Assembly (NCBI RefSeq): GCF_001815905.1
Contig: NZ_KV823235.1
Span: 64,215-128,214, forward strand
Origin: Brevibacterium sp. HMSC07C04
GTDB taxonomy: Bacteria > Actinomycetota > Actinomycetes > Actinomycetales > Brevibacteriaceae
Direction of reading: 5' to 3'
DNA: 64,000 bases
This document shows positions 26,180 through 34,268 of the stretch, one piece after another (the first letter of the stretch is position 1; each line of letters begins with the position of its first letter). Under the pieces are notes generated by a model. The model was given only the letters and a program-made list of their open reading frames with translations, was not told where the DNA came from and made no database searches. The translations under genes were made by a program, and so were the position numbers.

Positions 26180-27676
26180 TCAGAAGATGCCCGATGTGGT
26201 GGTCTTCTCCAGGCCGTCGACGACGAACGACAGTTCGCCGATTGCCTTGCCGTCAAGCTCGGCGAGGTTTTCTGCCAGGTCGATGAAGCGCTTCTGTTCG
26301 GAGTCCGACACGATGCCCTCGGCGAGCGTGTGGAACTTCTTAATGTAGTCAGCGCGCTCGAACGGACGTGCGCCGTTGGGGTGGGCGTCTGCGACAGCGA
26401 GTTCGTCGACCAGGGTCGAACCGTCTTCGAACTCGATTTCCACGCGACCGCCGAATGCCATTTCGTCTGGGTCGGTCGAGTGGTAGCGGCGGGTCCACTC
26501 GGGGTCTTCGCGGGTTTCGATCTTGTGCCACAGTTCGACCGTTTCGGGGCGTGCGGCACGTTCCGGTGCGTAGGAGTCGTTGTGGTGCCAGCCCTGGTCT
26601 TCCATTGCCACGGCGAAGATGTACATGATCGAGTGGTCGAGGGTTTCGCGCGAAGCCTTCGGGTCCATCTTCTGCGGGTCGTTTGCTCCAGTGCCGATCA
26701 CGTTGTGCGTGTGGTGCGAGGTGTGGATCGTGATCTTCTTGATCTTCGAGAAGTCGTCGATCTGCTTGCCCATCTTGCGGGCGAGGTCGATGAGCGCCTG
26801 CGCCTGGTATTCGGCGGAGTGCTCCTTGGTGTAGGTGTCCATAATGGCGCGCTTGGCTTCGCCCTTGCCCGGCAGCGGGACGGTGTAGCGGGCTTCTGGA
26901 CCGGAGAGGATCCAGGCGATGAAGCCGTCTTCACCTTCGTAGATGGGGTTCGGGGCACCTTCGCCGCGCATTGCGCGGTCGACCGATTCGATGGCCATCT
27001 TTGCGGCGAACGCGGGTGCGTGTGCCTTCCAGGACGAGATTTCGCCCTTGCGCGACTGGCGGGTGGCAGTGGTCACGTGCAGTGCCTGACCGATGGCCTG
27101 GAAGATGACTTCTTTGTCCAGGTGGAGCATGGCGCCGATGCCGGCTGCCGATGCGACGCCGAGGTGTGCAACGTGGTCGATTTTGTGTTCGTGCAGGCAG
27201 ATGCCCTTGACCAGGTCGACCTGCATTTCGTATGCGGTCGCGATGCCGTTGATGAGGTCCTTGCCGCCGATTCCCTTGTGCTGGGCGACTGCGAGGACAG
27301 CCGGGATGTTGTCGCCGGGGTGCGAGTAGTCCTTCGCGAGGAAGGTGTCGTGGAAGTCAAGTTCGCGCACGGCTACGCCGTTGGCCCATGCCGCCCATTC
27401 GGGAGACACGCGGTAGTCGGTCGCCAGGCCGAAGATGTTGGCGCCGGGGGCCAGTCTGTGCGGCATTGCCTGTTCGCGGGCCGAGGTCGGGGCCTTGCGG
27501 TGGACCGATGCGGCGGCAACTGCGGCGTTGTCGATGACGCGGTTGATGACCATGTCCTGGACGTCGGCGTCGACCGGAACCGGGTCGACTGCGACTTCGG
27601 CCATCTTGTAGGCGAGTTGGTCTTCGTGAGCCAGCTTTTCGGTGCTCTTGTACGTGCGTACTTCGTGGTTGATCAT
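26180..27676 (-). CDS. prpD: 2-methylcitrate dehydratase
   Basis: This 498-residue member of the MmgE/PrpD family dehydrates 2-methylcitrate in the methylcitrate cycle, which detoxifies and uses propionate. The N-terminus [15 protein letters not shown] and the segments [22 protein letters not shown]-like [11 protein letters not shown] and [14 protein letters not shown] are typical of PrpD. ATG at 27676 is preceded by GAGGAG; codons upstream in frame run into the palindromic control region. The order prpD-prpB-prpC matches Corynebacterium glutamicum. Confidence 0.94.
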   Translation of the reverse strand: MINHEVRTYKSTEKLAHEDQLAYKMAEVAVDPVPVDADVQDMVINRVIDNAAVAAASVHRKAPTSAREQAMPHRLAPGANIFGLATDYRVSPEWAAWANGVAVRELDFHDTFLAKDYSHPGDNIPAVLAVAQHKGIGGKDLINGIATAYEMQVDLVKGICLHEHKIDHVAHLGVASAAGIGAMLHLDKEVIFQAIGQALHVTTATRQSRKGEISSWKAHAPAFAAKMAIESVDRAMRGEGAPNPIYEGEDGFIAWILSGPEARYTVPLPGKGEAKRAIMDTYTKEHSAEYQAQALIDLARKMGKQIDDFSKIKKITIHTSHHTHNVIGTGANDPQKMDPKASRETLDHSIMYIFAVAMEDQGWHHNDSYAPERAARPETVELWHKIETREDPEWTRRYHSTDPDEMAFGGRVEIEFEDGSTLVDELAVADAHPNGARPFERADYIKKFHTLAEGIVSDSEQKRFIDLAENLAELDGKAIGELSFVVDGLEKTTTSGIF

Positions 27677-27938
27677 GGGTTCTCCTCTGTGGTTGACCAT
27701 GGTCGCGAAGGTGCGCGGGCGCGCACCCCGAAAGTATCTTGATATCAAGATAAGTCTAGCGTGACCGACTGCTCACTGTGCAACCGGCCACACTGTTTGT
27801 CCTAGGTCTCACTCTGCGGACATGCTCGAGCTTATGTTCCGAGCAGATCCCGTAGTCTGCCTGTGGTTGCCCGAAACACCCCGACTGCACATTCCCGCCC
27901 GCCGCCCAGCGGCCAGCCAGCGTCGAAAGGAAGCCCGA
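27677..27938. promoter_or_regulatory. divergent control region between prpD and nadC
   Basis: This 262-base gap contains the prp palindrome, a GC-rich 7-bp hairpin at 27711-27728 (GGTGCGC/GCGCACC) in the prpD leader, and the nadC ribosome binding site GAAAGGAA at its right end. A reading frame opening at 27822 into nadC lacks a ribosome binding site and is not used. Confidence 0.6.
27735..27752. promoter_or_regulatory. 18-base perfect palindrome, probable repressor operator for prpD
   Basis: TATCTTGATATCAAGATA is perfectly symmetric and lies 59 bases upstream of the prpD ATG, overlapping a plausible promoter. The ATCTTGA/TCAAGAT half-sites resemble operators of MarR-family repressors. No regulator gene is adjacent. 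Confidence 0.68.
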
Positions 27939-28841
27939 ATGACACCGACCACCGCCATCAGCCGCCTCGAACTGCGCAGGCTGATCGACCGTTCCTTTGT
28001 CGAAGACGCACCCGCCGGGGACATCACGGCACAGACGTTCATCCCGGAGTCTGCTCCTTTCACCGGTGCTGTGTCCGCTCGCGAACCGGGCGTGATGGCA
28101 GACGGGGGCGTTTTCGCCGAAGTCATGAAGGCGGCTGCGGAGGAAAGCCGGACTGCGCCCGTTGAAGTTGAGGTGCTTATTGCCGATGGGCAGGAGTTCG
28201 CTGCCGGTGACCACCTGATCCGCATGTCCGGGCCGGCCCGCGCGGTGCTTCTGGGCGAGCGCCTGGGGCTGAACCTGCTGCAGCGCATGTGCGCGATTGC
28301 CGCTGCCACCAAAAAGTTCACTGACGAGGCGCAGCGCGGCTTTGCGCGCAGCTCACGGGGGCAGGGCTCGGTGCGGGTGGCCGACACCCGCAAGACAACA
28401 CCGGGGCTGCGGTTCCTGGAACGGTACGCAGTGCGCTGCGGCGGTGGGCACAATCACCGCCGCGGACTGTCTGATGCCGTGATGCTCAAAGACAATCACC
28501 TGTCGCTGCTGGGCGAAGGGGACGCGCTCACACAAGCACTGCGCGAAGGCATCGCCGAGCTTGGCCACACTGTGCACGTTGAGGTCGAAGTGGATCGAAG
28601 GGAGCAGATCGAGCCGGTTGTCGCAGCGGGCGTAGACACCATCATGCTTGATAACTTCACCCCCGAACAGCTGCGCGAAGGCGTCGAGCAGGTGGCAGGC
28701 CGTGCTGTCGTGGAGGCAAGCGGAGGGGTCAATCTGAGCACGATTGCGGACATTGCCGCCACCGGCGTCGACGTCATCTCCGTTGGCGCTCTGACTCACT
28801 CGGTCGTCAACCTCGACCTGGGCCTCGACGCTCTGGACTGA
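27939..28841 (+). CDS. nadC: nicotinate-nucleotide diphosphorylase (quinolinate phosphoribosyltransferase)
   Basis: This 300-residue enzyme makes nicotinate mononucleotide from quinolinate and PRPP. Family motifs are EDAPAGDIT near residue 21, the substrate-binding TRKTTPGLR near 150, GGGHNHRRGLSDAVMLKDNH near 168-187, and EASGGVN near 265. The NadC of this group usually follows nadA and nadB; neither is here, so NAD genes are split. ATG at 27939 has GAAAGGAA eight bases upstream. Confidence 0.94.
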   Translation: MTPTTAISRLELRRLIDRSFVEDAPAGDITAQTFIPESAPFTGAVSAREPGVMADGGVFAEVMKAAAEESRTAPVEVEVLIADGQEFAAGDHLIRMSGPARAVLLGERLGLNLLQRMCAIAAATKKFTDEAQRGFARSSRGQGSVRVADTRKTTPGLRFLERYAVRCGGGHNHRRGLSDAVMLKDNHLSLLGEGDALTQALREGIAELGHTVHVEVEVDRREQIEPVVAAGVDTIMLDNFTPEQLREGVEQVAGRAVVEASGGVNLSTIADIAATGVDVISVGALTHSVVNLDLGLDALD

Positions 28842-28890
28842 CGTGGGCCCACTCTGATCGAGAGGGGCTGATCTCAGCGGTTTCTGCCGC

Positions 28891-28896
28891 TACGAT
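28891..28896 (+). promoter_or_regulatory. -10 box, leaderless, of the DUF4916 gene
   Basis: TACGAT, six bases, then ATG at 28903. This is the best leaderless fit in the window. Confidence 0.55.
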
Positions 28897-28902
28897 TGCC
28901 CC

Positions 28903-29439
28903 ATGACGCGCACAGCTCTGGACTACGACAACAACTGGTTCTCAGCAGACGAACTGGCTTACCTGCGCCGCCGACTGCCGATCACCTATGTGCACGCCGT
29001 TCCGCTTCTGCTGGGCACGGCAGGCGAAGTCGAGCGCATCGGACTGCTCATGCGCCAATCGGAAGGCCGACTGGGGCGCGAACTCGTGGGCGGACGCGTC
29101 AAGTATCACGAGCCTTTGCGAGCCGCCCTGCAGCGGCACCTCGAAAGTGATCTGGGCCCGCTCGCGCTGCCGCGCATGCCGGAATCGCTCACCCCGTTCC
29201 ACGTTGCCGAGTACTTTCCAACAGAGGGCGAATCTCGCTATTACGATCCGCGGCAGCACGCAATTGCGCTGTGCTACACGGTTCCCGTCACCGGAGAGTG
29301 CCAGCCCAGCCAGGACGCGCTGTCCGTTGACTGGTACACCCCGGCCCAGGCAGTCGCAGACACCGTGGCCGCAGACATGGCGCACGGACAGCACAACATT
29401 GTGAAACTTGCCCTGGCCCACTGCGGAGCGCTCCCGTAA
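28903..29439 (+). CDS. NUDIX-fold protein, DUF4916
   Basis: This 178-residue protein begins MTRTALDYDNNWFSADELAYL and resembles the actinobacterial DUF4916 NUDIX-like family. The segment ELVGGRVKYHEPLRAALQRHLESDLG sits where a NUDIX box would be, but the canonical GX5EX7REUXEEXGU pattern is incomplete: the REXXEE core is missing. Enzyme activity is therefore uncertain. It stands downstream of nadC, which may be chance. Confidence 0.72.
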   Translation: MTRTALDYDNNWFSADELAYLRRRLPITYVHAVPLLLGTAGEVERIGLLMRQSEGRLGRELVGGRVKYHEPLRAALQRHLESDLGPLALPRMPESLTPFHVAEYFPTEGESRYYDPRQHAIALCYTVPVTGECQPSQDALSVDWYTPAQAVADTVAADMAHGQHNIVKLALAHCGALP

Positions 29440-29484
29440 GCCGCGGTTCTGCGCAGCGGGCCGCTGCCGATCGGAGAGCTCCAG

Positions 29485-30126
29485 ATGACCTATAACGGTA
29501 CGGCCTGGTTGACGAGCCGAGAGCCTTTGCAGGTCGATGTGCTCGGACTGACCCTGAGCACACGAATACCAGATTTCGGCAACATGTCAGCTGCGGCGAT
29601 TCTCCACCCTTTCGAGGACGAGAACGGCCGACCGCTCGAATGGCAGGAGGCTGACAAGACCCTGGGTGCGGACGCAATCGAACTCTCAGCGGGACGGGAT
29701 CGGTTCTCACCTGCCACCGGAGAACTGGATCAGACTCAAGCGAAGACCCTGCTGCAGATTCTGTGCCCCTTTCGGACATCTGTGCTGCTTGGCTTCAGCG
29801 CGGATGTTCTGGTTACCCCGTCCTCACCGCATACCGATATGCATCGCAACGCAGAAGGCCGGATCGTCGCATCTGATCAGCAACTCGTGGCTGCCGGCAG
29901 TGAACGGTTCCTCATCCACCAGTTCACTGGTACGGGTCTTGAGCTGATGGAGTCGCTGCGTACAGCTCAGGGGTGGATCGAGTGGCCTGACTTGATGTGG
30001 GCAGATGACAGAACCTGGATGCTCGATTCGCATTGGGATGCGCCGTTCACCGTCGTAGCCGCTGACGCGGAGACGATAGACCGCATCTCTTCGTGCCCTG
30101 GGCTCGACTCCTTAAAGCTCCGCTGA
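29485..30126 (+). CDS. hypothetical protein, no recognised family
   Basis: This 213-residue soluble protein has no signal peptide or transmembrane segment. It is acidic and rich in Trp, with a Trp-dense stretch (QGWIEWPDLMWADDRTWMLDS, residues about 161-181) and a cysteine pair far apart. Codon use looks less GC-biased than its neighbours, which hints at later acquisition, but this is a visual judgement. GGAG lies nine bases before the ATG. I cannot assign a function. Flanking genes (DUF4916 and VIT1) give no clue. Confidence 0.65.
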   Translation: MTYNGTAWLTSREPLQVDVLGLTLSTRIPDFGNMSAAAILHPFEDENGRPLEWQEADKTLGADAIELSAGRDRFSPATGELDQTQAKTLLQILCPFRTSVLLGFSADVLVTPSSPHTDMHRNAEGRIVASDQQLVAAGSERFLIHQFTGTGLELMESLRTAQGWIEWPDLMWADDRTWMLDSHWDAPFTVVAADAETIDRISSCPGLDSLKLR

Positions 30127-30200
30127 ATGTTCGGATGACTTCTTGACTGGATCAACATCCCCGGTCAGTACACCTCCCGGTATTACGCCCCTGCTGTAAG

Positions 30201-30220
30201 GCGCACCTAGCCTTTCTTTG
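30201..30220 (+). promoter_or_regulatory. weak iron-box-like sequence upstream of the VIT1 gene
   Basis: The stretch around TAAGGCGCACCTA (about 30197-30209) matches roughly 13 of 19 positions of the DtxR/IdeR consensus. It precedes an iron/manganese transporter, so iron control is plausible but weakly supported. Confidence 0.25.
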
Positions 30221-30271
30221 GAGCGCCTGTCCTTCGTGGCGGACCGCATCGAAAAGTACGACGCTTATGGC

Positions 30272-31009
30272 ATGACAGAGAAAGCTGCATTCGCAGACCA
30301 CGTCCAGCGAGACGAACCACACGGCGCTTCAGGCACCGCACAGAAACTCAACTGGCTGCGCGCCGGTGTGCTCGGCGCCAACGACGGCATTGTGTCAGTT
30401 GCCGCGGTTGTCGTCGGCGTTGCCGGTGCAACCGCCAACCTCGGCGCTATCGCCACAGCGGGTGCTGCCGCAGTGCTCGGCGGGGCAGTGTCGATGGCGC
30501 TGGGTGAATACGTGTCGGTGTACACGCAAAACGACGCAGAGCACGACATGATTGCGCGCGAAAAGCGCGAACTGGCCGAAGATCCAGACGGTGAACTCGA
30601 AGAGCTCACGGCCCTCTACCAGGAGCGCGGGCTGTCACGCGAAACAGCGGAAGCCGTTGCACAGGAACTCACGGCGAAGGATGCCCTGCGGGCACACCTG
30701 ACAATGGAGCTCAACCTCGACGAAGACGATATTGTCAGCCCGTGGCACGCCGCATGGGCATCGTTCTTCGCCTTTCTCGTCGGTGCGATTCTGCCGATGC
30801 TCGCCATTCTCCTGCCGCCGCCCGAACTGCGCATCGGCGTCACTGCCGTGGCTACTCTCGTCGCACTCGGCCTCACGGGAGCCCTCGGGGCCAAACTCGG
30901 CGGAGGCTCCCCAACCAAGGCTGCCATTCGCGTGGTGATCGGCGGGGCCTTGGCGCTGCTGGTGACCTATCTTGTGGGCGCTTTTCTGGGAACCTCAGTG
31001 GGTGTGTAG
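30272..31009 (+). CDS. VIT1/CCC1-family iron or manganese transporter
   Basis: This 245-residue membrane protein carries the VIT family start WLRAGVLGANDGIVSVAAVVVGVAGA (residues about 28-53), the SMALGEYVSVYTQ motif, a cytoplasmic Glu-rich metal-binding loop (EREL..EELTALYQERGLS), then three C-terminal helices. Plant and yeast homologues export Fe2+ or Mn2+ into vacuoles; bacterial ones are probably exporters. ATG at 30272 is chosen; an in-frame TTG at 30218 would add 18 residues and cannot be excluded. Confidence 0.88.
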   Translation: MTEKAAFADHVQRDEPHGASGTAQKLNWLRAGVLGANDGIVSVAAVVVGVAGATANLGAIATAGAAAVLGGAVSMALGEYVSVYTQNDAEHDMIAREKRELAEDPDGELEELTALYQERGLSRETAEAVAQELTAKDALRAHLTMELNLDEDDIVSPWHAAWASFFAFLVGAILPMLAILLPPPELRIGVTAVATLVALGLTGALGAKLGGGSPTKAAIRVVIGGALALLVTYLVGAFLGTSVGV

Positions 31010-31035
31010 GTTCCGAACGAGCAGAATCCACCCAG

Positions 31036-31085
31036 AAACGGTTTGAGCCGCGAACACTGTGTTCGCGGCTCAAACCGTTTTCTTA
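31036..31085 (+). terminator. strong bidirectional terminator between VIT1 and the TM2 gene
   Basis: A perfect 21-bp stem (AAACGGTTTGAGCCGCGAACA with its complement) closes on a three-base loop CTG and is followed by a T-rich stretch (TTTTCTTAT including the stem end). It separates two convergent genes and could serve both. Confidence 0.88.
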
Positions 31086-31121
31086 TCCAGCGCAAGGCCG
31101 GGCGTGACGATCAGCTGCGCA

Positions 31122-31610
31122 TCAGTTGGGGCGCAGCGGCAGGCCGTTGGAGTCCTTGGCGTTGCCCGCCAGCATGATGATGCCGTCGATGAAGCCCCAC
31201 AGCGACCCAAAGCCCAGGGTCACGAACGTGACGATCAGCTGGGCAACACCGATGCCGACGTGGCCTGTGTAGAACCGGCCAACACCGAGACCGCCCAGGA
31301 GGATGCCGAGCAGGCCCGCAACCAGCTTGGACTTTTCGCTGTAGGGCAGACCCGTGACCGGGTCGTAGCCGTAGGGCGCGCCGGGCGAACCGGGCTGTCC
31401 GGGGGCCGCCTGGTATGTGCCGGGCTGACCGGGTGAGCCCTGCTGCCCCTGTCCGGGGTAGCCTGCGCCGGGCTGGCTGTACGAACTGTAGTCTGCCGAC
31501 TGGTTCGACGGGGCAGCTTCCGGTGCGGGACCCGCATCCGACCCCTGCGAGGTGGTGCCGTCTGCGCTGTTCGGGACGCTGCTGTGGGGGTCGTTGGGCG
31601 GCTGAGCCAT
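31122..31610 (-). CDS. TM2-domain membrane protein with Gly/Pro/Gln-rich N-terminus
   Basis: This 162-residue protein has a disordered N-terminal 85 residues rich in Pro, Gly, Gln and Ser (PGQGQQGSPGQPG). A TM2 domain follows (KSKLVAGLLGILLGGLGVGRFYTG, then VAQLIVTFVTLGFGSLWGFIDGIIML). TM2 proteins are two-helix membrane proteins without a firm function in bacteria. GAGGAC precedes the ATG. Confidence 0.85.
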   Translation of the reverse strand: MAQPPNDPHSSVPNSADGTTSQGSDAGPAPEAAPSNQSADYSSYSQPGAGYPGQGQQGSPGQPGTYQAAPGQPGSPGAPYGYDPVTGLPYSEKSKLVAGLLGILLGGLGVGRFYTGHVGIGVAQLIVTFVTLGFGSLWGFIDGIIMLAGNAKDSNGLPLRPN

Positions 31611-31828
31611 ATTGTCCTCCGTGAATGTGATGTGTGCCTATACAGCAATACCGGTCAACACTGTACCCGGCTTCGCGCTCAGGTTGTCAGAACATGACGG
31701 CTGCCGACTGCTGTTTGCATCAGCAAAGCCGCCCAGCGGACGCTCACTCCGAGCTGTTGTGCCCCAGAAGCGCAGACAGCCGGAGGCGTTTCGCCCACGG
31801 CGGAACAAAACGTAGTTAACTGTGATGC

Positions 31829-33424
31829 ATGGAACTATTCATCATCTATGTGGCGATTGTGTTTCTGTGCGGCCTTGCCGCGTGGGCTGTACGCCTGCCT
31901 CCGCTCATCGGCTTCCTAGCCGCCGGGTTCATCCTCCACGCACGGGGCGTGGAACAGCTCCAGGCGATGGAAGTCCTGGCCGACATCGGCGTCACGCTCA
32001 TGCTTTTCGCCATCGGCCTGCGCTTGGACCTGAAAGCGCTCACGGACAAGGCCGTGTGGCTCACAGCCGGCGTTCACATAGTGATCATGACCGCTATAAG
32101 CGCAGCTTTCATCACCGCACTCAATATTCTCGGCGCATTCGGGCCGACCGATTTTCAGGTTGCACTGCGCATCGGCGTGGTGCTGGCGTTTTCGTCGACC
32201 ATAGTGGTCATCAAAATCCTGCAGGACCGAGGAGACGAGCAGTCCCTCTACGGCAATATCTGTGTGGGCATCCTCATCATGCAGGACATTGCCGCCGTCG
32301 TGTTCATCAGCATTCTGCGCGGCGAAGCACCCAGCGCGTGGTCTCTCAGCCTGGTGCTGATCATTCCGCTTCTCATGGTCGCCACTCGCCGCTGGTACAA
32401 GCTCGGCCACGGTGAACTCGGCGCTCTCTTCGGCATCGCTATGGCCCTCATTCCCGGTTACGCGTTGTTTGAGTTCTTCGGCCTGTCCGGCAGCCTGGGA
32501 GCTCTCATCATGGGGCTCGTATTGGCCCGCTCCCCCGGCGCGGAACAGCTTTCTCACGCCCTGTTCACTTTCAAAGAGCTCATGCTGGTGGCTTTCTTCG
32601 TCAATGTGGGCTTCATGGGCCTGCCCACCATGCAGAACCTGGGCGATGCATTCCTGCTTCTGCTGCTCATCCCCGTGCAGGCAGTCCTGTTCTGGGCGAT
32701 TCTTTGGTACTTGGGGCTGCGCAACCGCACGGCCGTGCTGGCTGCACTTCTGCTGGCGAACTATTCGGAATTCTCACTCATCATTGCGGCGATGGGCGTA
32801 CACGACGGCTGGCTGGATACCCGCTGGATGCTGTCGCTCGTACTGGCGGTGTCGCTGAGCTTCATAGTGTCCGCAGTGCTCAACCCCCAGTCGGTTTCCC
32901 CGGCCACACACCTGGCCCAGCGTCTTCCGACCCGTCCTCCCCATCTGATTCATCCAGAAGACCGCCCAATCGAACTCGGCAGTGCACGCGCCCTCATCCT
33001 CGGCATGGGCCGCGTGGGTCAGGCCTGCTACGCGGAGCTGACGGGGATTCTCGGCGATGACCAGGTTCTGGGCGTCGAACACGACCCCGTGCGCGTTCGC
33101 GAACTTCAGGAGAAGGGCTTCAACGTGGTGGAAGGTGACGCTACCGACATCGACTTCTGGGCGCGCGTCAAAGCCGCCCACCAGATCGACATGATCATGC
33201 TCGCCATGCCCGCACAGCACGCCAATGTCGACACCGTGAAGGAAATCCACGCTTCTCACGTTGACACTGAGAACACCACGATCGCATCCGTGGCCATGTA
33301 CATCGAAGACGTCGAAGAGCTCAGCGAATTGGGTCTCGACGTGGTGGTGCACTTGCAGGACGGCGCGGGTGAAAGCCTAGCCGAGCGCACCCTCATCAAG
33401 CACGCCCGCACCAAGGAGCAGTGA
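31829..33424 (+). CDS. CPA2-family cation/proton antiporter with TrkA-N domain (KefB/YbaL-like)
   Basis: This 531-residue protein has about twelve transmembrane helices in residues 1-355, with the core segments GVTLMLFAIGLRLDLKAL and AFSSTIVVIKILQDRGDE that mark the CPA2 exchanger family. A cytoplasmic Rossmann TrkA-N domain follows (ALILGMGRVGQACY, about residues 389-402). No TrkA-C domain is present. Such proteins exchange K+ or Na+ for H+ and are gated by nucleotides or glutathione adducts. Its stop is nine bases from the convergent GPP34 stop. Confidence 0.88.
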   Translation: MELFIIYVAIVFLCGLAAWAVRLPPLIGFLAAGFILHARGVEQLQAMEVLADIGVTLMLFAIGLRLDLKALTDKAVWLTAGVHIVIMTAISAAFITALNILGAFGPTDFQVALRIGVVLAFSSTIVVIKILQDRGDEQSLYGNICVGILIMQDIAAVVFISILRGEAPSAWSLSLVLIIPLLMVATRRWYKLGHGELGALFGIAMALIPGYALFEFFGLSGSLGALIMGLVLARSPGAEQLSHALFTFKELMLVAFFVNVGFMGLPTMQNLGDAFLLLLLIPVQAVLFWAILWYLGLRNRTAVLAALLLANYSEFSLIIAAMGVHDGWLDTRWMLSLVLAVSLSFIVSAVLNPQSVSPATHLAQRLPTRPPHLIHPEDRPIELGSARALILGMGRVGQACYAELTGILGDDQVLGVEHDPVRVRELQEKGFNVVEGDATDIDFWARVKAAHQIDMIMLAMPAQHANVDTVKEIHASHVDTENTTIASVAMYIEDVEELSELGLDVVVHLQDGAGESLAERTLIKHARTKEQ

Positions 33425-33433
33425 CAGCGGGAG

Positions 33434-34147
33434 TCAGGAGCTGGTGACCACGGTGGTCGAGGCTGCAATGGCGGCGCTGGCTGCCATAATGGCGGCTTCG
33501 TCTGCGGCTTTCTTGATGGCCTTGCGCACCGCACTGTCAGCGGCCGAAGCTTCTGCGGCTTCCTGCGCCTGCTCGATGAGCTCCTTGCGATTCGGCGCGG
33601 AGCCGTCGATCGCGTGCTCCACCTTCTTCCCCGCGGCCAGAAACCCCAGGAGCGCGCCGGTGCGTTCGTCCACTTTCGGCGCTGTGCTGATGGGCCCGGT
33701 GTCCAGCTGGCGCGCAATCGACTTTCGCAGCTCATCACCGGTGACTCCCTCAGCCAGCCGCCACGCGGTGCCGGCGGGAATGAACAGAAACTTTTTCTGC
33801 TTGGAGCGCACAACGCCCAGCTCTTTCAGCCGCTCCATAAGCGAGCGGTGCAGATTCTCTGTCAACGCCTCTATGGCTTTCTGCGTTGTCAGAGGTTTTT
33901 TGCTTTTCTCCTGTTCATCCCTCAGACGTGCCAGCGCTGTCGCCAGAAACGGATCAGCAGGCGTCGTGCCTTCCGTGATCCCCACCCGAGGCCTCCTCTG
34001 CTGCAGGTCCGGCACAGCGACAGCACCGACCAGCACAAGATCACAGAAGACCGCCCCGGCGAGCATCGCATCGATGTCTTTGCCGGTGGCCACTGGGCCT
34101 TCGGGCTTGCTCAGCAGAACAATGAGGTCATCAGCAATTAGGCTCAT
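33434..34147 (-). CDS. GPP34/GOLPH3-family protein
   Basis: This 237-residue, mainly helical protein starts MSLIADDLIVLLSKPEGPVATGKDIDAMLAGAVFCDLV, the N-terminal pattern of the GPP34 family. Eukaryotic GOLPH3 binds phosphatidylinositol-4-phosphate at the Golgi; many actinobacteria carry homologues of unknown role. The C-terminal 60 residues are Ala-rich helix. ATG at 34147 has GGAG upstream; the longer frame continues through the neighbouring terminator and is rejected. Confidence 0.82.
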   Translation of the reverse strand: MSLIADDLIVLLSKPEGPVATGKDIDAMLAGAVFCDLVLVGAVAVPDLQQRRPRVGITEGTTPADPFLATALARLRDEQEKSKKPLTTQKAIEALTENLHRSLMERLKELGVVRSKQKKFLFIPAGTAWRLAEGVTGDELRKSIARQLDTGPISTAPKVDERTGALLGFLAAGKKVEHAIDGSAPNRKELIEQAQEAAEASAADSAVRKAIKKAADEAAIMAASAAIAASTTVVTSS

Positions 34148-34210
34148 AGCTCCAACTGTAGTGCCCCGGGCCCAGAAAAGCAGTGTTATCAGAAAATATT
34201 CGAGGTGACG

Positions 34211-34246
34211 AAAAGGCACGAGGTGGAACTCCACCTCGTGCCTTTT
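34211..34246 (-). terminator. terminator of the BCCT transporter gene
   Basis: A perfect 16-bp stem (AAAAGGCACGAGGTGG with its complement) around AACT lies 22 bases after the BCCT stop. The A/T ends of the stem provide the T run on either strand, so it also insulates GPP34. Confidence 0.85.
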
Positions 34247-34268
34247 CTCATGACTTCCGCTCCTGTCG

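Noticed and set aside
26141-27742. 533-codon plus-strand frame opposite prpD
   Set aside because: It is the antisense shadow of a GC-rich gene: it mirrors prpD, has no ribosome binding site and matches no family.
27822-27938. Longer start for nadC adding 39 residues
   Set aside because: No TANNNT or ribosome binding site precedes it, while ATG 27939 has GAAAGGAA at the right distance and matches NadC N-termini.
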